Shown: in pieces, positions 36,640-45,762 of the stretch
How positions within the stretch are numbered: position 1 is the stretch's first letter
How the letters are laid out: every line of letters starts with the position of its first letter
DNA from: Candidatus Moraniibacteriota bacterium
GTDB lineage: Bacteria; Patescibacteriota; Minisyncoccia; Moranbacterales; UBA1568
DNA length: 57,591 nucleotides
Direction of reading: 5' to 3'
NCBI GenBank assembly: GCA_028711705.1
Contig: JAQTRS010000001.1
Location: 265,657-323,247, forward strand
Notes under the pieces: generated by a model
What the model was told of the DNA's origin: nothing
The model's input: the letters and a program-made list of their open reading frames with translations, nothing else
Databases searched by the model: none
Translations under genes and position numbers: made by a program

Positions 36640-37811
36640 ACGGTTTTCAATAATGTTTCCAATTTTTCCGCCGACACATCCCAGCTGAACCTAAACGCGC
36701 GCTTTCGGTTCTCCTCGCCGAAGCGCTTGCGTTTCTTGGGGTCATTCACCAGGTTCACGATAGCGTCTGCCAGCCCCGAAGGAGAAAGGTCTTGAGCCAT
36801 CTCATGCTCGGCGCCCAGGTATTCGCGATTGTTTTTCGTATCGAAGCACGCGACCGGAAGACCGGCACCCATATACTGGAGCGTCTTGCCGCTCGCCTGG
36901 CGCACCGACACATCCTTGGGATCCACCCCGATATCGCTCGCATGCAAAAGTTTCGGAAGCTCGAAATACGACAGCGGCGAAATGAAGGTTATGGACGCGG
37001 AAAGGTTCTTACCCTCGAAAAAAGGCTGTATCAGATCGAGCGGAAAGCCGGCAATGACGAAATGGACATCGGGATTAGATCGCAGCACCAACGGTATCGA
37101 CTCAAGAAAATACTGAATGCCTTTGTTGGGAATCAGCGCGCCCGTATAGGTCACGATCACCTTGTTCTCAGGCAAACCAAGTTGTTTTCGTGCTTCCGAC
37201 TGCGAAGGCAGATGCTGATACCACGAATCATTCACGCCATCCAAAAGCGTTTCCGTCGATTTCCCTTTCCGTATCGCGCTGATTTCCTGCGTGTTCTCCC
37301 ACGAACTCGTCACGGCCACATCGCCCATATTATCGATGCGCGCCTCGATCCACTGAAATACCCTTTTCAAAAAACCGGCGCCCAGATAATCATGCGAGAC
37401 CATTTCCTTGGTCAGGCTCCCGTGGAAATCCCCCACCAGCTTGATGCCGCGCCAAAACAGCAGCTTCTGCACGATCCATCCAATGGCCACACCTTCATGC
37501 AGATGCGCGTGTATCACATCGGGCCGCTTTGTTCGCGCCAAGAAAAACACCTTCTTTATGAGAAGTAGATCGAGGATGATCTTCTGCCAATCCGGACCAG
37601 CCTCGAGTTTCTTATACCAGAACAAAAGCCGCCTGATGCGCCGGACATCGATATTCGTCTCAAGCCTCTTGGGCAAATCAGCCCCGATGTGATACGTGGC
37701 CAAAGTGACGCTATGTCCGCGTTTTTCCAAAGCCAAAGCCTCTTCCAGTATGCGGATATGCGTCCCTCGATCAGAGAAAAATGGTGTCGGCGCGATAACG
37801 AGAATTTTCAT
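36636..37811 (-). CDS. Glycosyltransferase family 4
   Basis: 'MKILVIAPTPFFSDRGTHIRILEEALALEKRGHSVTLATY', 'VTYTGALIPNKGIQYFLE', 'ASGKTLQYMGAGLPVACFDT'. Confidence 0.92.
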   Translation of the reverse strand: MKILVIAPTPFFSDRGTHIRILEEALALEKRGHSVTLATYHIGADLPKRLETNIDVRRIRRLLFWYKKLEAGPDWQKIILDLLLIKKVFFLARTKRPDVIHAHLHEGVAIGWIVQKLLFWRGIKLVGDFHGSLTKEMVSHDYLGAGFLKRVFQWIEARIDNMGDVAVTSSWENTQEISAIRKGKSTETLLDGVNDSWYQHLPSQSEARKQLGLPENKVIVTYTGALIPNKGIQYFLESIPLVLRSNPDVHFVIAGFPLDLIQPFFEGKNLSASITFISPLSYFELPKLLHASDIGVDPKDVSVRQASGKTLQYMGAGLPVACFDTKNNREYLGAEHEMAQDLSPSGLADAIVNLVNDPKKRKRFGEENRKRAFRFSWDVSAEKLETLLKTV

Positions 37812-37877
37812 ATGGTTTAAGTATAGCGGAAAAGTGAAGCGGCTCAAAATAGCACATTCTTACTTTATCCAACTATT

Positions 37878-37886
37878 TGGTATAAT
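37878..37886 (+). promoter_or_regulatory. Candidate extended -10 (TGGTATAAT) just upstream of the 37893 ORF
   Basis: TGG-TATAAT ending 6 nt before ATG; predicted near-leaderless. Confidence 0.5.
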
Positions 37887-37892
37887 ACGTCT

Positions 37893-39677
37893 ATGAACAC
37901 ACCCGCGCCTTCCATGCAAGAGTATCGCTTTTTCACTGCCATCACTCTCGGCTTCGTTTTTTGGCTTTTCCTTGGCCTTATTCTTGCCCTCAGCCATGCT
38001 TTTTTCACGCCACTCCTCTGGATTTCCCTGGCGGCCACGCTCGGTTTGGGCGCCTATATCGTTCATATCAAAAAACTCTGCCGCGATATCTCAAAGGAAT
38101 TCCTTATCGTTACGGGTATTGCCATCGCTATCGCCGCAAGCATCGCCTTCATCACCGCTCCCACCATTTTCTCCGGGCGCGACCAAGGGTCCTATAGCGC
38201 CGCCGCCATCCACCTGGCACAAAACCATCAGCTCGCATTTTCCACTCCCGCGTCGAGCGCCTTCTTCGATGTGTACGGTCCCGGCAAAGCCCTCAATTTC
38301 CCCGGCTTCGACTACACCAAGGACGGATTCCTCACCACCCAGTTCCCTCTCGGGTATATCGTCTGGCTCGCCTCCTTCTTCGCGCTTTTCGGACTGGCAG
38401 GACTTGGCATCGCCAACGCCGTCACGCTCGCGCTGTTTTTGATCGCCTTCTATCTCCTCATCAGACTCTTCGCCTCCCGTTTCTATGCCATCTGGGGACT
38501 GGTCATCGCGGCCACCTCCCTCCCGGTCGTCTGGTTTTCCAAATCGACGCTGAGCGAAAACCTCGCACTCACGCTCTTCGTTTTGCTCGCGCTCAACCTG
38601 ATCCTCGCCTTCAAGGAAAGATCCACGCTCCACACGGCGCTCTCGCTCGCTCTCGCCTCATTTTTCATCTTCACCCGCATCGAGGGGTTCACCTTTTTCG
38701 CTATCACCCTCATCCTTCTTTCCTTTTCCGCCAAAGCTCGCGCGCTTTGGAAATCAAGACCATTCGCCCATGCGATCTTTCCGGCAATCATCCTCTCTAT
38801 CCTTTTCATCCGCAATTTCTTCGCCGACCTCCCTTTCTACAAGGCTATCGGCAAGGCCGGCCAAAGCAAATGGCATTCCTTTTTCAAGCCCTGCATTGCT
38901 GCTGATTGCATCGACGACAAGACCCTTTCCCTCTGGAGCATCTTCTGGCCATACGGATTGATTCCTGTTTTCATTATCGGCACTGTCAGCCTCATCATCC
39001 TCGCCAAAAGCCGCAACAAACTTGCGCTCATCCCGCTTATCCTCGCCCTCCCGACCTTTTTCTATGTATTCTCACCAAGCATCTCCATCGATCACCCCTG
39101 GATGCTGCGCCGCTTCATCTTCTCGATCTATCCGAGCCTCCTGTTTTCGGCCATCCTCGGCATCGCCACCATCCAAGCCTTCCTCACCAAACGATACGCG
39201 AATCACTTCCTTTTCAAGCGGCACTACTATAGCCTCCTTCTGCTTGCCGCCCTTCTCATTTCCCAGCTCCCCTTCGCCCTAAAGTATGCGACCTTTTCCG
39301 AGAACAAAAACCTTCTCATACAGACCCAGGAATTCGCCTCCCATTTCTCCGGGGGCGATCTGGTTCTTGCGGACCGACTGGCCACCGGCGATGCCTGGTC
39401 CATGCTTCCCGAACCGATGCATTATTTCGGCATACGAAACGCCGCCTATTTCTTCAATCCGGAAGACTTTGCTAGACTGGATACATCCGGTTTCAAGCAT
39501 GTCTACCTTATCGTCCCGGAGGCCGAAGCCGCCCGCTACACGCAAGCGTCCTCCAAACAGTTCACGCCGATCGCAACCTTCGACTTCGATTCCGAAAGGC
39601 TGATACCATCGACCAAAAGCATGCTTCCGCAAAAGATAAGCGAAACAACCACAGCGCTTGTCCTAAAAGTTGAATAA
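37893..39677 (+). CDS. Polytopic membrane protein, GT-C (PMT_2/GT39)-like
   Basis: 594 aa, many TMs; 'FSGRDQGSYSAAAIHLAQNHQLAF' loop; 'FLTTQFPLGYIVWLASFFALFG'. Confidence 0.75.
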   Translation: MNTPAPSMQEYRFFTAITLGFVFWLFLGLILALSHAFFTPLLWISLAATLGLGAYIVHIKKLCRDISKEFLIVTGIAIAIAASIAFITAPTIFSGRDQGSYSAAAIHLAQNHQLAFSTPASSAFFDVYGPGKALNFPGFDYTKDGFLTTQFPLGYIVWLASFFALFGLAGLGIANAVTLALFLIAFYLLIRLFASRFYAIWGLVIAATSLPVVWFSKSTLSENLALTLFVLLALNLILAFKERSTLHTALSLALASFFIFTRIEGFTFFAITLILLSFSAKARALWKSRPFAHAIFPAIILSILFIRNFFADLPFYKAIGKAGQSKWHSFFKPCIAADCIDDKTLSLWSIFWPYGLIPVFIIGTVSLIILAKSRNKLALIPLILALPTFFYVFSPSISIDHPWMLRRFIFSIYPSLLFSAILGIATIQAFLTKRYANHFLFKRHYYSLLLLAALLISQLPFALKYATFSENKNLLIQTQEFASHFSGGDLVLADRLATGDAWSMLPEPMHYFGIRNAAYFFNPEDFARLDTSGFKHVYLIVPEAEAARYTQASSKQFTPIATFDFDSERLIPSTKSMLPQKISETTTALVLKVE

Positions 39678-39682
39678 CCTCT

Positions 39683-40690
39683 ATGACACACACCCTCTCC
39701 ATCCCGAAACCCTGGCAGGCGCGCTACAACATCGCCCGCGTTTTGCTCGTACTCGCCTTCACCTTCGCCGCCGCCTACTTCGCCTTCCTCGTCCTTTTCC
39801 CTTCACAATCACTCGTCTTCGATTTCAAAAACCCGCAAGCTTCAAAGAACACCTTGCTTGATCCTCGCGGTGCCGATGACTCCATACTTGATAAAGGCAA
39901 TATCCCCGCGCTCATGCCTCTTCTTGTCGACGCTCCCGTTATGCGAGGAGATTATTCTCTCTTTCACATCAATATACTCACGGACAGTAAGTTTACCAAA
40001 TCGAAAGCAAATTTCACTTGGCCTACCGGTGAGACGACCCTGCGAAAATCATACCGCGCCTTTTTCTTGCCGATAGGATCACCCATTACCGAAATCAATC
40101 CAAACCAAACCGCCATACACAGCGGATCGCTCCTGTCTTTCGCGGATGGCGTCTTTCTCATTGATGGCAATCTCGTAAGACCCATAGGCGATGCGAGCAT
40201 CTTTGAAAATCTCGGATACGACTGGGATGATGTGATGCCTGCCAGCGAGGAAGACATGGGCGCTTATGAAAAAGGAAAAATCGTCACACTGGGAAACATC
40301 CATCCGGATGGAACCGTCTTGCATGAGATCGATACCGATGCGTATTTCCTGATACGAGATGGAGAAAAACACCCATTACTTAATAAATCCATCTCGCAAA
40401 GCTACCTTCAGGGTACGCATCCCATCGAAATATCTTCGGCATCAAGCACAGTAATACAAGGCTGCATCCTTACCATTTCGGGATTATTCAGCAAAAACTA
40501 CGCATGTGAAACGCCGATAGACGCGCTCGCACCGCTTCCGGGAGACACGTTCCAGATAAGCACCCAACTCGATCAGGAGATCGCATTTCAAACTATGGAC
40601 ATCGAATTCACGGACACTGTCAATATCAAAAATATGCGCGTATCATTAAGCACGATCAAACAAAGAATTTTAGCGCATTACGGACAATAG
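39683..40690 (+). CDS. Hypothetical single-TM envelope protein
   Basis: 335 aa, one N-terminal TM, coupled to the upstream GT-C-like gene. Confidence 0.6.
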   Translation: MTHTLSIPKPWQARYNIARVLLVLAFTFAAAYFAFLVLFPSQSLVFDFKNPQASKNTLLDPRGADDSILDKGNIPALMPLLVDAPVMRGDYSLFHINILTDSKFTKSKANFTWPTGETTLRKSYRAFFLPIGSPITEINPNQTAIHSGSLLSFADGVFLIDGNLVRPIGDASIFENLGYDWDDVMPASEEDMGAYEKGKIVTLGNIHPDGTVLHEIDTDAYFLIRDGEKHPLLNKSISQSYLQGTHPIEISSASSTVIQGCILTISGLFSKNYACETPIDALAPLPGDTFQISTQLDQEIAFQTMDIEFTDTVNIKNMRVSLSTIKQRILAHYGQ

Positions 40691-40711
40691 TAATCAACAA
40701 TTAGCAGCCTG

Positions 40712-40743
40712 CCCGAATCGCGACGCGAAACGTTGCGGTCGGG
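40712..40743. repeat. Strong intergenic hairpin (about 13-bp stem with a 1-nt bulge)
   Basis: CCCGA(A)TCGCGACG-CGAAA-CGTTGCGGTCGGG. Confidence 0.7.
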
Positions 40744-40770
40744 TCAACAAATAACAATTAACGGTCAGCG

Positions 40771-41181
40771 ATGAACATTCAACGATTTACAACTATTTTC
40801 AAGCAAGATGGTTTCTGGCTGATGCTTCATTTCCTGCTTCGTGACGCGCTCGCGCTTTCCCTCCTCGCCTTCGCGGGATTGATGACCATCGAGGGCCTGA
40901 TGCCCGGCTTCGTCTCCGGTCACCTCAATCTCGCCAAAGTCCTCTTTGCCATCGCGCTGCTTTTCTTCGCTTTCATCGGCATCGGACAACAACCAGCCTT
41001 CGCTAAAGCTACGGCGTGGCAAGGAAAAACTTCAAAATGGCTGATTACAGGGTTGCTTTTTTGGTCTTCTCTTCTGATTCTCAATTCCCTTATCAAATTC
41101 CCGCTCTACGCCATCGTCATCACCTTCCTTTTGACAGCCGTCATCGGGAAACTTTTGTACGACGAATTCTTCACGAAATAA
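40771..41181 (+). CDS. Hypothetical 4-TM membrane protein with an in-frame 'PAFAKATAWQGK' peptide
   Basis: 136-aa ORF, hydrophobic segments, Gly/Ala/Lys-rich insert between TM2 and TM3. Confidence 0.6.
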   Translation: MNIQRFTTIFKQDGFWLMLHFLLRDALALSLLAFAGLMTIEGLMPGFVSGHLNLAKVLFAIALLFFAFIGIGQQPAFAKATAWQGKTSKWLITGLLFWSSLLILNSLIKFPLYAIVITFLLTAVIGKLLYDEFFTK

Positions 41182-42376
41182 TATACTCCATCGTCTCTTT
41201 CGCGCATTTGTCCCAGGAGAACTTTTTGATATTCTCATACCCTCGGCGTATCATCGCCGCACATAAAGATTCTTCCGTCCAGAGCGATTCGATACGCGAC
41301 GCGAGCTCCGAGACATTGAGCGCCTCGAAATACAGCGCCGCATCCCCGCCCACTTCCGGCAGGCTGGAATTATTGGAACAGATTACCGGGGTGCCCGCCG
41401 CCATCGCCTCAAGCACCGGGATGCCGAACCCCTCGTAAAGTGACGGGAAAACGAACATCTTCGCCTGCGCATAGAGCGCCGCCAAATCCCGGAATGAAAC
41501 CTTGCCCGTCACGATAATGTCCTCACGAAACGGATGCTTCTCGATCATATCGACCGTCTCTTTCCAAAGCCACGCTTTTTCTCCCGCCAAGACCAGTTTC
41601 ATATCCGGGTGGCGCTTATGTTCCAATTCGAACGCCTCAAGCAGCACCAAGATATTCTTGCGCGGCTGGATGGCCCCGACATAGAGGAGGTATTTCTTCG
41701 TTTCCAAAGAATACTTTTTCAAGATATTGTCCTGAACCTCTCTTTTGTCATCCTGAGCGTAGTCGAGAGATCTACCGGTATTCTGAGAAGATTCTTCGAC
41801 AAGCTCAGAATGACCACTCAAAGACTGTTGTTGAGTGTTAATTGTTAATTGTTGACCGTTCTCAAATCCATGGTAAATCACGCGAATCTTGGAGGCATCC
41901 ACATCAGGATACCATTTCAGGATATCTCGTTTGGTGGATTCCGAAACGGCGATCAACTTATCCGCCTTCCTCACCGCGAAGTCCGCGAACATATGCAATC
42001 GCCGCTGATCCTTTTTCGGGAAGTGATCCGGAAAGTATTTGAAGGCCAAGTCATGGATGGTCACCGTCGTCTCGATGCCCTTGGGCAAAAAAAACGGCAA
42101 AGCCTGCACCGGCATCCAGAGTTTCTCCGGCCGCAACTTCCACATCTCCCACGCGAAGCGAGTCTGCGTCCAATAGAAAGGCACCGTCACGGTGTGGACG
42201 GTATAATTCGGAAAAGTCGGAGGCACAAGTTCCGGATTGAAAGCGCTTCGATGATATAAATGCCACTGATTCGATGGATCGATCATGCCGAAACGCTTCA
42301 AAAGCTGCGACAAATACACGCGCGTCCCGTCGATGCGATCGGCATCCAGATCTGCCGCCTGTACAGCTATGTTCAT
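41171..42376 (-). CDS. Glycosyltransferase family 4 carrying an in-frame repeat-derived peptide
   Basis: 'TVTIHDLAFKYFPDHFPKKDQRRL', 'YLLYVGAIQPRKNILVLLEAF', 'FPSLYEGFGIPVLEAMAAGTPVICSNNSSLPEVGGDAALYF'; internal 'GHSELVEESSQNTGRSLDYAQDDKRE'. Confidence 0.93.
   Translation of the reverse strand: MNIAVQAADLDADRIDGTRVYLSQLLKRFGMIDPSNQWHLYHRSAFNPELVPPTFPNYTVHTVTVPFYWTQTRFAWEMWKLRPEKLWMPVQALPFFLPKGIETTVTIHDLAFKYFPDHFPKKDQRRLHMFADFAVRKADKLIAVSESTKRDILKWYPDVDASKIRVIYHGFENGQQLTINTQQQSLSGHSELVEESSQNTGRSLDYAQDDKREVQDNILKKYSLETKKYLLYVGAIQPRKNILVLLEAFELEHKRHPDMKLVLAGEKAWLWKETVDMIEKHPFREDIIVTGKVSFRDLAALYAQAKMFVFPSLYEGFGIPVLEAMAAGTPVICSNNSSLPEVGGDAALYFEALNVSELASRIESLWTEESLCAAMIRRGYENIKKFSWDKCAKETMEYIIS
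41746..41814. repeat. Dispersed imperfect palindromic repeat, copy 2, inside a CDS
   Basis: TGTCATCCTGAGCGTAGTCGAGAGATCT ... AGATTCTTCGACAAGCTCAGAATGAC. Confidence 0.87.
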
Positions 42377-43086
42377 ACGGCATCATCCTTAATCACAGTA
42401 CCCTCGAAAGGCTCGCCGTCCAGGTAGGCCTCAAGGTTGGCGATACCCTCACCGTTCAAAATAACCACTTCCATGCCGGCATCCTGAGCCAACTTCGAGG
42501 CGATCGGATCGAAAGGCGCGCTCATGCCAGGGGACCACGTATCCCCCACCAAGGCGCGGAATTCCGGCCACGTTATTTTCTCTTTCTTGACGGCATCCGG
42601 AAACTTTCGCGGATCCTTATCGTACACGTAATCGATATTGGAAAGGTTGATCACCCGCTTCACATCCAGATACTTGGCAAGCAAAACAGCATCATAGTCC
42701 GTCGAGCACCCCGGCCGCCACCCGGCCGCCACGAGTATCCCCTCCTTGAAATCATAGAAATCCTCCAGATTGTGCGGGTTCGTATTGATGCGAGGATGCG
42801 CGTAATCGCGGAACACGGTACGTATCAGATGGGCATTGAGCCGTGTCGTGTGGATACCGAGCCAATCCTTGTCCTCATCGGTGATGACCGAAACCGTGTC
42901 CGCCGCCTCGATATACCTTCGCGCGGTCTTGCCGCCACCCGTCACCAAGATAAACGAATACCCCTTGCCCAGATACTTCACGATACATTCCTTGAACGCG
43001 GCGATAAACCCCGTATCGATGCCGTCGGGTACCAGAAGCGAACCTCCCAAAGAAATCAATATCCGTTTTGAAGTGTTTTCTGGCAT
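42373..43086 (-). CDS. pyrH: UMP kinase, amino-acid-kinase family (archaeal-type PyrH-like)
   Basis: 'RILISLGGSLLVPDGID', 'FILVTGGGKTARRY', 'GWRPGCSTDYDAVLLAKYL', 'VINLSNIDYVYDKDPRKFPDA'. Confidence 0.85.
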   Translation of the reverse strand: MPENTSKRILISLGGSLLVPDGIDTGFIAAFKECIVKYLGKGYSFILVTGGGKTARRYIEAADTVSVITDEDKDWLGIHTTRLNAHLIRTVFRDYAHPRINTNPHNLEDFYDFKEGILVAAGWRPGCSTDYDAVLLAKYLDVKRVINLSNIDYVYDKDPRKFPDAVKKEKITWPEFRALVGDTWSPGMSAPFDPIASKLAQDAGMEVVILNGEGIANLEAYLDGEPFEGTVIKDDAV

Positions 43087-43105
43087 ATATCATTGTGTAT
43101 TCGAA

Positions 43106-44341
43106 TTATTTCACTTTTTCCAAAAGGGCCTCGACGGTCATGATGACGCCCGTTTCTTCCGTTCGTCCCTTCACTTCCGCTCCGCCCTGCTCGAGCGACT
43201 TCTTGCCCACGACCACTCTGTATGGCATACCCATCAAATCACTGTCGGCAAGCTTGGCGCCCGCACCCATATCCCTGTCGTCAAAAAGCACTTCAACACC
43301 GGCCGCCGTCAGCTGCTGATATATTTTTTCTGACTCTTCATCTTTCCCTAATGACAAGAGATGTACTTTAAACGGTGCTACCGCCTCCGGCCAAACAATA
43401 CCTCCATCATCAGCAAAGCATTCCACAATCACACCCATAAGACGCGTCACTCCGATACCGTACGAGCCAAGGATTACTGGCTGAGAAATTCCATTTTCAT
43501 CCTTAAAAAACAATCCGAGCTGTTCGCTTTTCGCTCCGCCGAAACTAAATATATTTCCAACCTCTGCCGCCTTAGCCTCTTCAAGCTCCTCTCGTTTCAC
43601 TCCGAGCAAAACCATGACCTCATCAGTCAACACTTCCTGATTGATGGCAAGCTTCTTCTCTCTGTGTATATAAATAATATCCTCACCCGCATCGGTGATC
43701 GTTTGGAATTCATGACTAAACTGAGTAAAAGCTCCGCCGGATGCGAAGGTAAAAAAAGTTCGATCGCCTAAACCGACTTTTTCAAAAACCCTCAGATACG
43801 CCGCCGTAGTGTCATCATAAAAAGCCTTGTGATCCTCTTCGGATCGGCAGTAGGAATACATATCTTTCATCACGAACTCGCGACATCGCATGATGCCGCT
43901 CTTGGCACGCGTCTCATTTCGCAGTTTACCTTGAAATTGATACACGTATGTCGGCAGATCCCGATAACTGGATATATAATTCGTCATCATTTCCGTTATC
44001 TGCTCCTCATGAGACCAACCGAATCCGACTTCCGTCCCATTTTTCAACGCGGACTTGAACCACACATCGACTTTCTCATCATCCCACCTATCGGTCTTTT
44101 CCCACAATTCCTTGCGCTGCAGACTGGTCATGATCAGCTCCTGACCACGAATTCCGTTCATTTCCTCGCGGATGATGTTTTTGATATTCTCGATAACCCG
44201 GAGCCCCAACGGCAAAAACGCATATACGCCTGCCATTTCCTTATGGATGAATCCGGCGCGGATAAGCAGTTGTGCGTTCTTACTCACCTCGTCTTTCGGC
44301 GCTTCTTTGCGGGTTTTGGAAAATAACTGGCTTTGTTTCAT
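43106..44341 (-). CDS. proS: Prolyl-tRNA synthetase without the INS editing domain
   Basis: 'KNAQLLIRAGFIHKEMAGVYAFLPLGLRVIENI', 'MRCREFVMKDMYSYC', 'GSYGIGVTRLMGVIVE'; start set at MKQSQLFSKTRKEAP. Confidence 0.95.
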   Translation of the reverse strand: MKQSQLFSKTRKEAPKDEVSKNAQLLIRAGFIHKEMAGVYAFLPLGLRVIENIKNIIREEMNGIRGQELIMTSLQRKELWEKTDRWDDEKVDVWFKSALKNGTEVGFGWSHEEQITEMMTNYISSYRDLPTYVYQFQGKLRNETRAKSGIMRCREFVMKDMYSYCRSEEDHKAFYDDTTAAYLRVFEKVGLGDRTFFTFASGGAFTQFSHEFQTITDAGEDIIYIHREKKLAINQEVLTDEVMVLLGVKREELEEAKAAEVGNIFSFGGAKSEQLGLFFKDENGISQPVILGSYGIGVTRLMGVIVECFADDGGIVWPEAVAPFKVHLLSLGKDEESEKIYQQLTAAGVEVLFDDRDMGAGAKLADSDLMGMPYRVVVGKKSLEQGGAEVKGRTEETGVIMTVEALLEKVK

Positions 44342-44415
44342 AAGGATCGAGAATAAGGAATTAGGCACCGATAATACGCTTCAATCATAGGCAATCCGGC
44401 TCGGGATGTCAAAGC

Positions 44416-45633
44416 TTACCCCTCCCCTTGCGCGATAAATCCGTTCATTTCACGCTCGGAAGCATTATCGACCAGCAAAAATGCTGGGACAAGACCCAAG
44501 AAGAGCACACCGGCTGCGACGAAAAAGACGGCTGAGAGGGGGATGAAAAGTAGACTGACGCCAACGACGCTGGCGGCCGAGATATTGGCGACAGGTCTTG
44601 CTGTCCTGAAAAACGCGATGATATCCACATCCTGCGAGCTGACCCGCTTATAGAAATAGGAATCCCTGAGTATATCCATACCTGCAGCCCCGACCCTGGT
44701 CATAAACAGCGCGAACGACCACATCCACAATCCTCCTGACACGATAAAGGGCAGCCACGCTGTCGACACGATCATGATGACCAAGAAGAATATGAGCATT
44801 TCCTTCTCCCCCAATCGCTTGTCCGCCAGAACGCCCAAAGGGTACTGGATGAGCACGAACGGCACCAGCATAGCCGTGAACATGATACCGATATCGTCCC
44901 AACCGAAACCGAGCTCGAGCAGATAAAGCGGCGTATAGACGATCATAACCGCATAGAAAAACTCGATCACGAAGGCGATGGAATAGATATGGAGGATATC
45001 CTTCTTGCGGCGGATCTTCTTCAGGATCTGGCCCGGCGTGATTTTTTCCTTAAAGCGCTGATTGACGCGGCGAAGACCCAAGAGAGCCACCACCAAGATG
45101 CATGAATACATCACCAATCCGGCAAAGAAAAGCCCGGCGTATCCCGACTGAGACAGGATGCGAGTGGAGAGTATCGGTGCCAACAGCCAGCCCGAATTCA
45201 CGATAGTCAAAAACAATCCGCGGATGCGCCCCGATTTCCCGTCTTCGGAAAACGACTCCAGAATGATATCCAGATTGACCCAAATAAGATTGGACACCAC
45301 GAGATGGATCATGAGCACGACTATCGTGAACCATGATGGGTCGAACAGAATGAGCGTCGCATTGGTCATGATCGCCACGATAAAAAGCAGGAATAACAGC
45401 ATGGTCTTACCCACCCTCCGCACCAGATCGTGCAGGTAAAACAGCGCGATCAAGACGATACTGAAAGAAACCAGATAGAAAAAACTCACATTTTCCGTGC
45501 CGAAAACTTCTTTGAAATAGGACGAGAGCACATACACCAAAAAGGCGTCCGCGAAACCGAACATAAAAGAAATCAAACTTATCAGCTTGATTTTGGAAGG
45601 GTTGGCGCGCTCATTATTGGATGGTTGTTTCAT
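44416..45633 (-). CDS. MFS transporter
   Basis: About 12 TMs; 'YPLGVLADKRLGEKEMLIF'; start set at MKQPSNNER. Confidence 0.85.
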   Translation of the reverse strand: MKQPSNNERANPSKIKLISLISFMFGFADAFLVYVLSSYFKEVFGTENVSFFYLVSFSIVLIALFYLHDLVRRVGKTMLLFLLFIVAIMTNATLILFDPSWFTIVVLMIHLVVSNLIWVNLDIILESFSEDGKSGRIRGLFLTIVNSGWLLAPILSTRILSQSGYAGLFFAGLVMYSCILVVALLGLRRVNQRFKEKITPGQILKKIRRKKDILHIYSIAFVIEFFYAVMIVYTPLYLLELGFGWDDIGIMFTAMLVPFVLIQYPLGVLADKRLGEKEMLIFFLVIMIVSTAWLPFIVSGGLWMWSFALFMTRVGAAGMDILRDSYFYKRVSSQDVDIIAFFRTARPVANISAASVVGVSLLFIPLSAVFFVAAGVLFLGLVPAFLLVDNASEREMNGFIAQGEG

Positions 45634-45639
45634 TGCTGT

Positions 45640-45648
45640 AGTATACCA
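45640..45648 (-). promoter_or_regulatory. Candidate extended -10 (TGGTATACT) for the MFS gene
   Basis: Ends 6 nt before the ATG; predicted leaderless or near-leaderless. Confidence 0.5.
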
Positions 45649-45662
45649 TGATATAGGGGGGA

Positions 45663-45740
45663 GAAAAAATGTTTCGGATTTCACTTCGCGGCCTGAGCGA
45701 GTACGCAACGGCCACTACGCAAAACCCGAAACATTTTTTC
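45663..45740. terminator. Long hairpin with 15-bp perfect outer stem between the 45763 gene and MFS gene
   Basis: GAAAAAATGTTTCGG ... CCGAAACATTTTTTC. Confidence 0.7.
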
Positions 45741-45762
45741 TTAAATAGTGCGGGAGGTGGGT

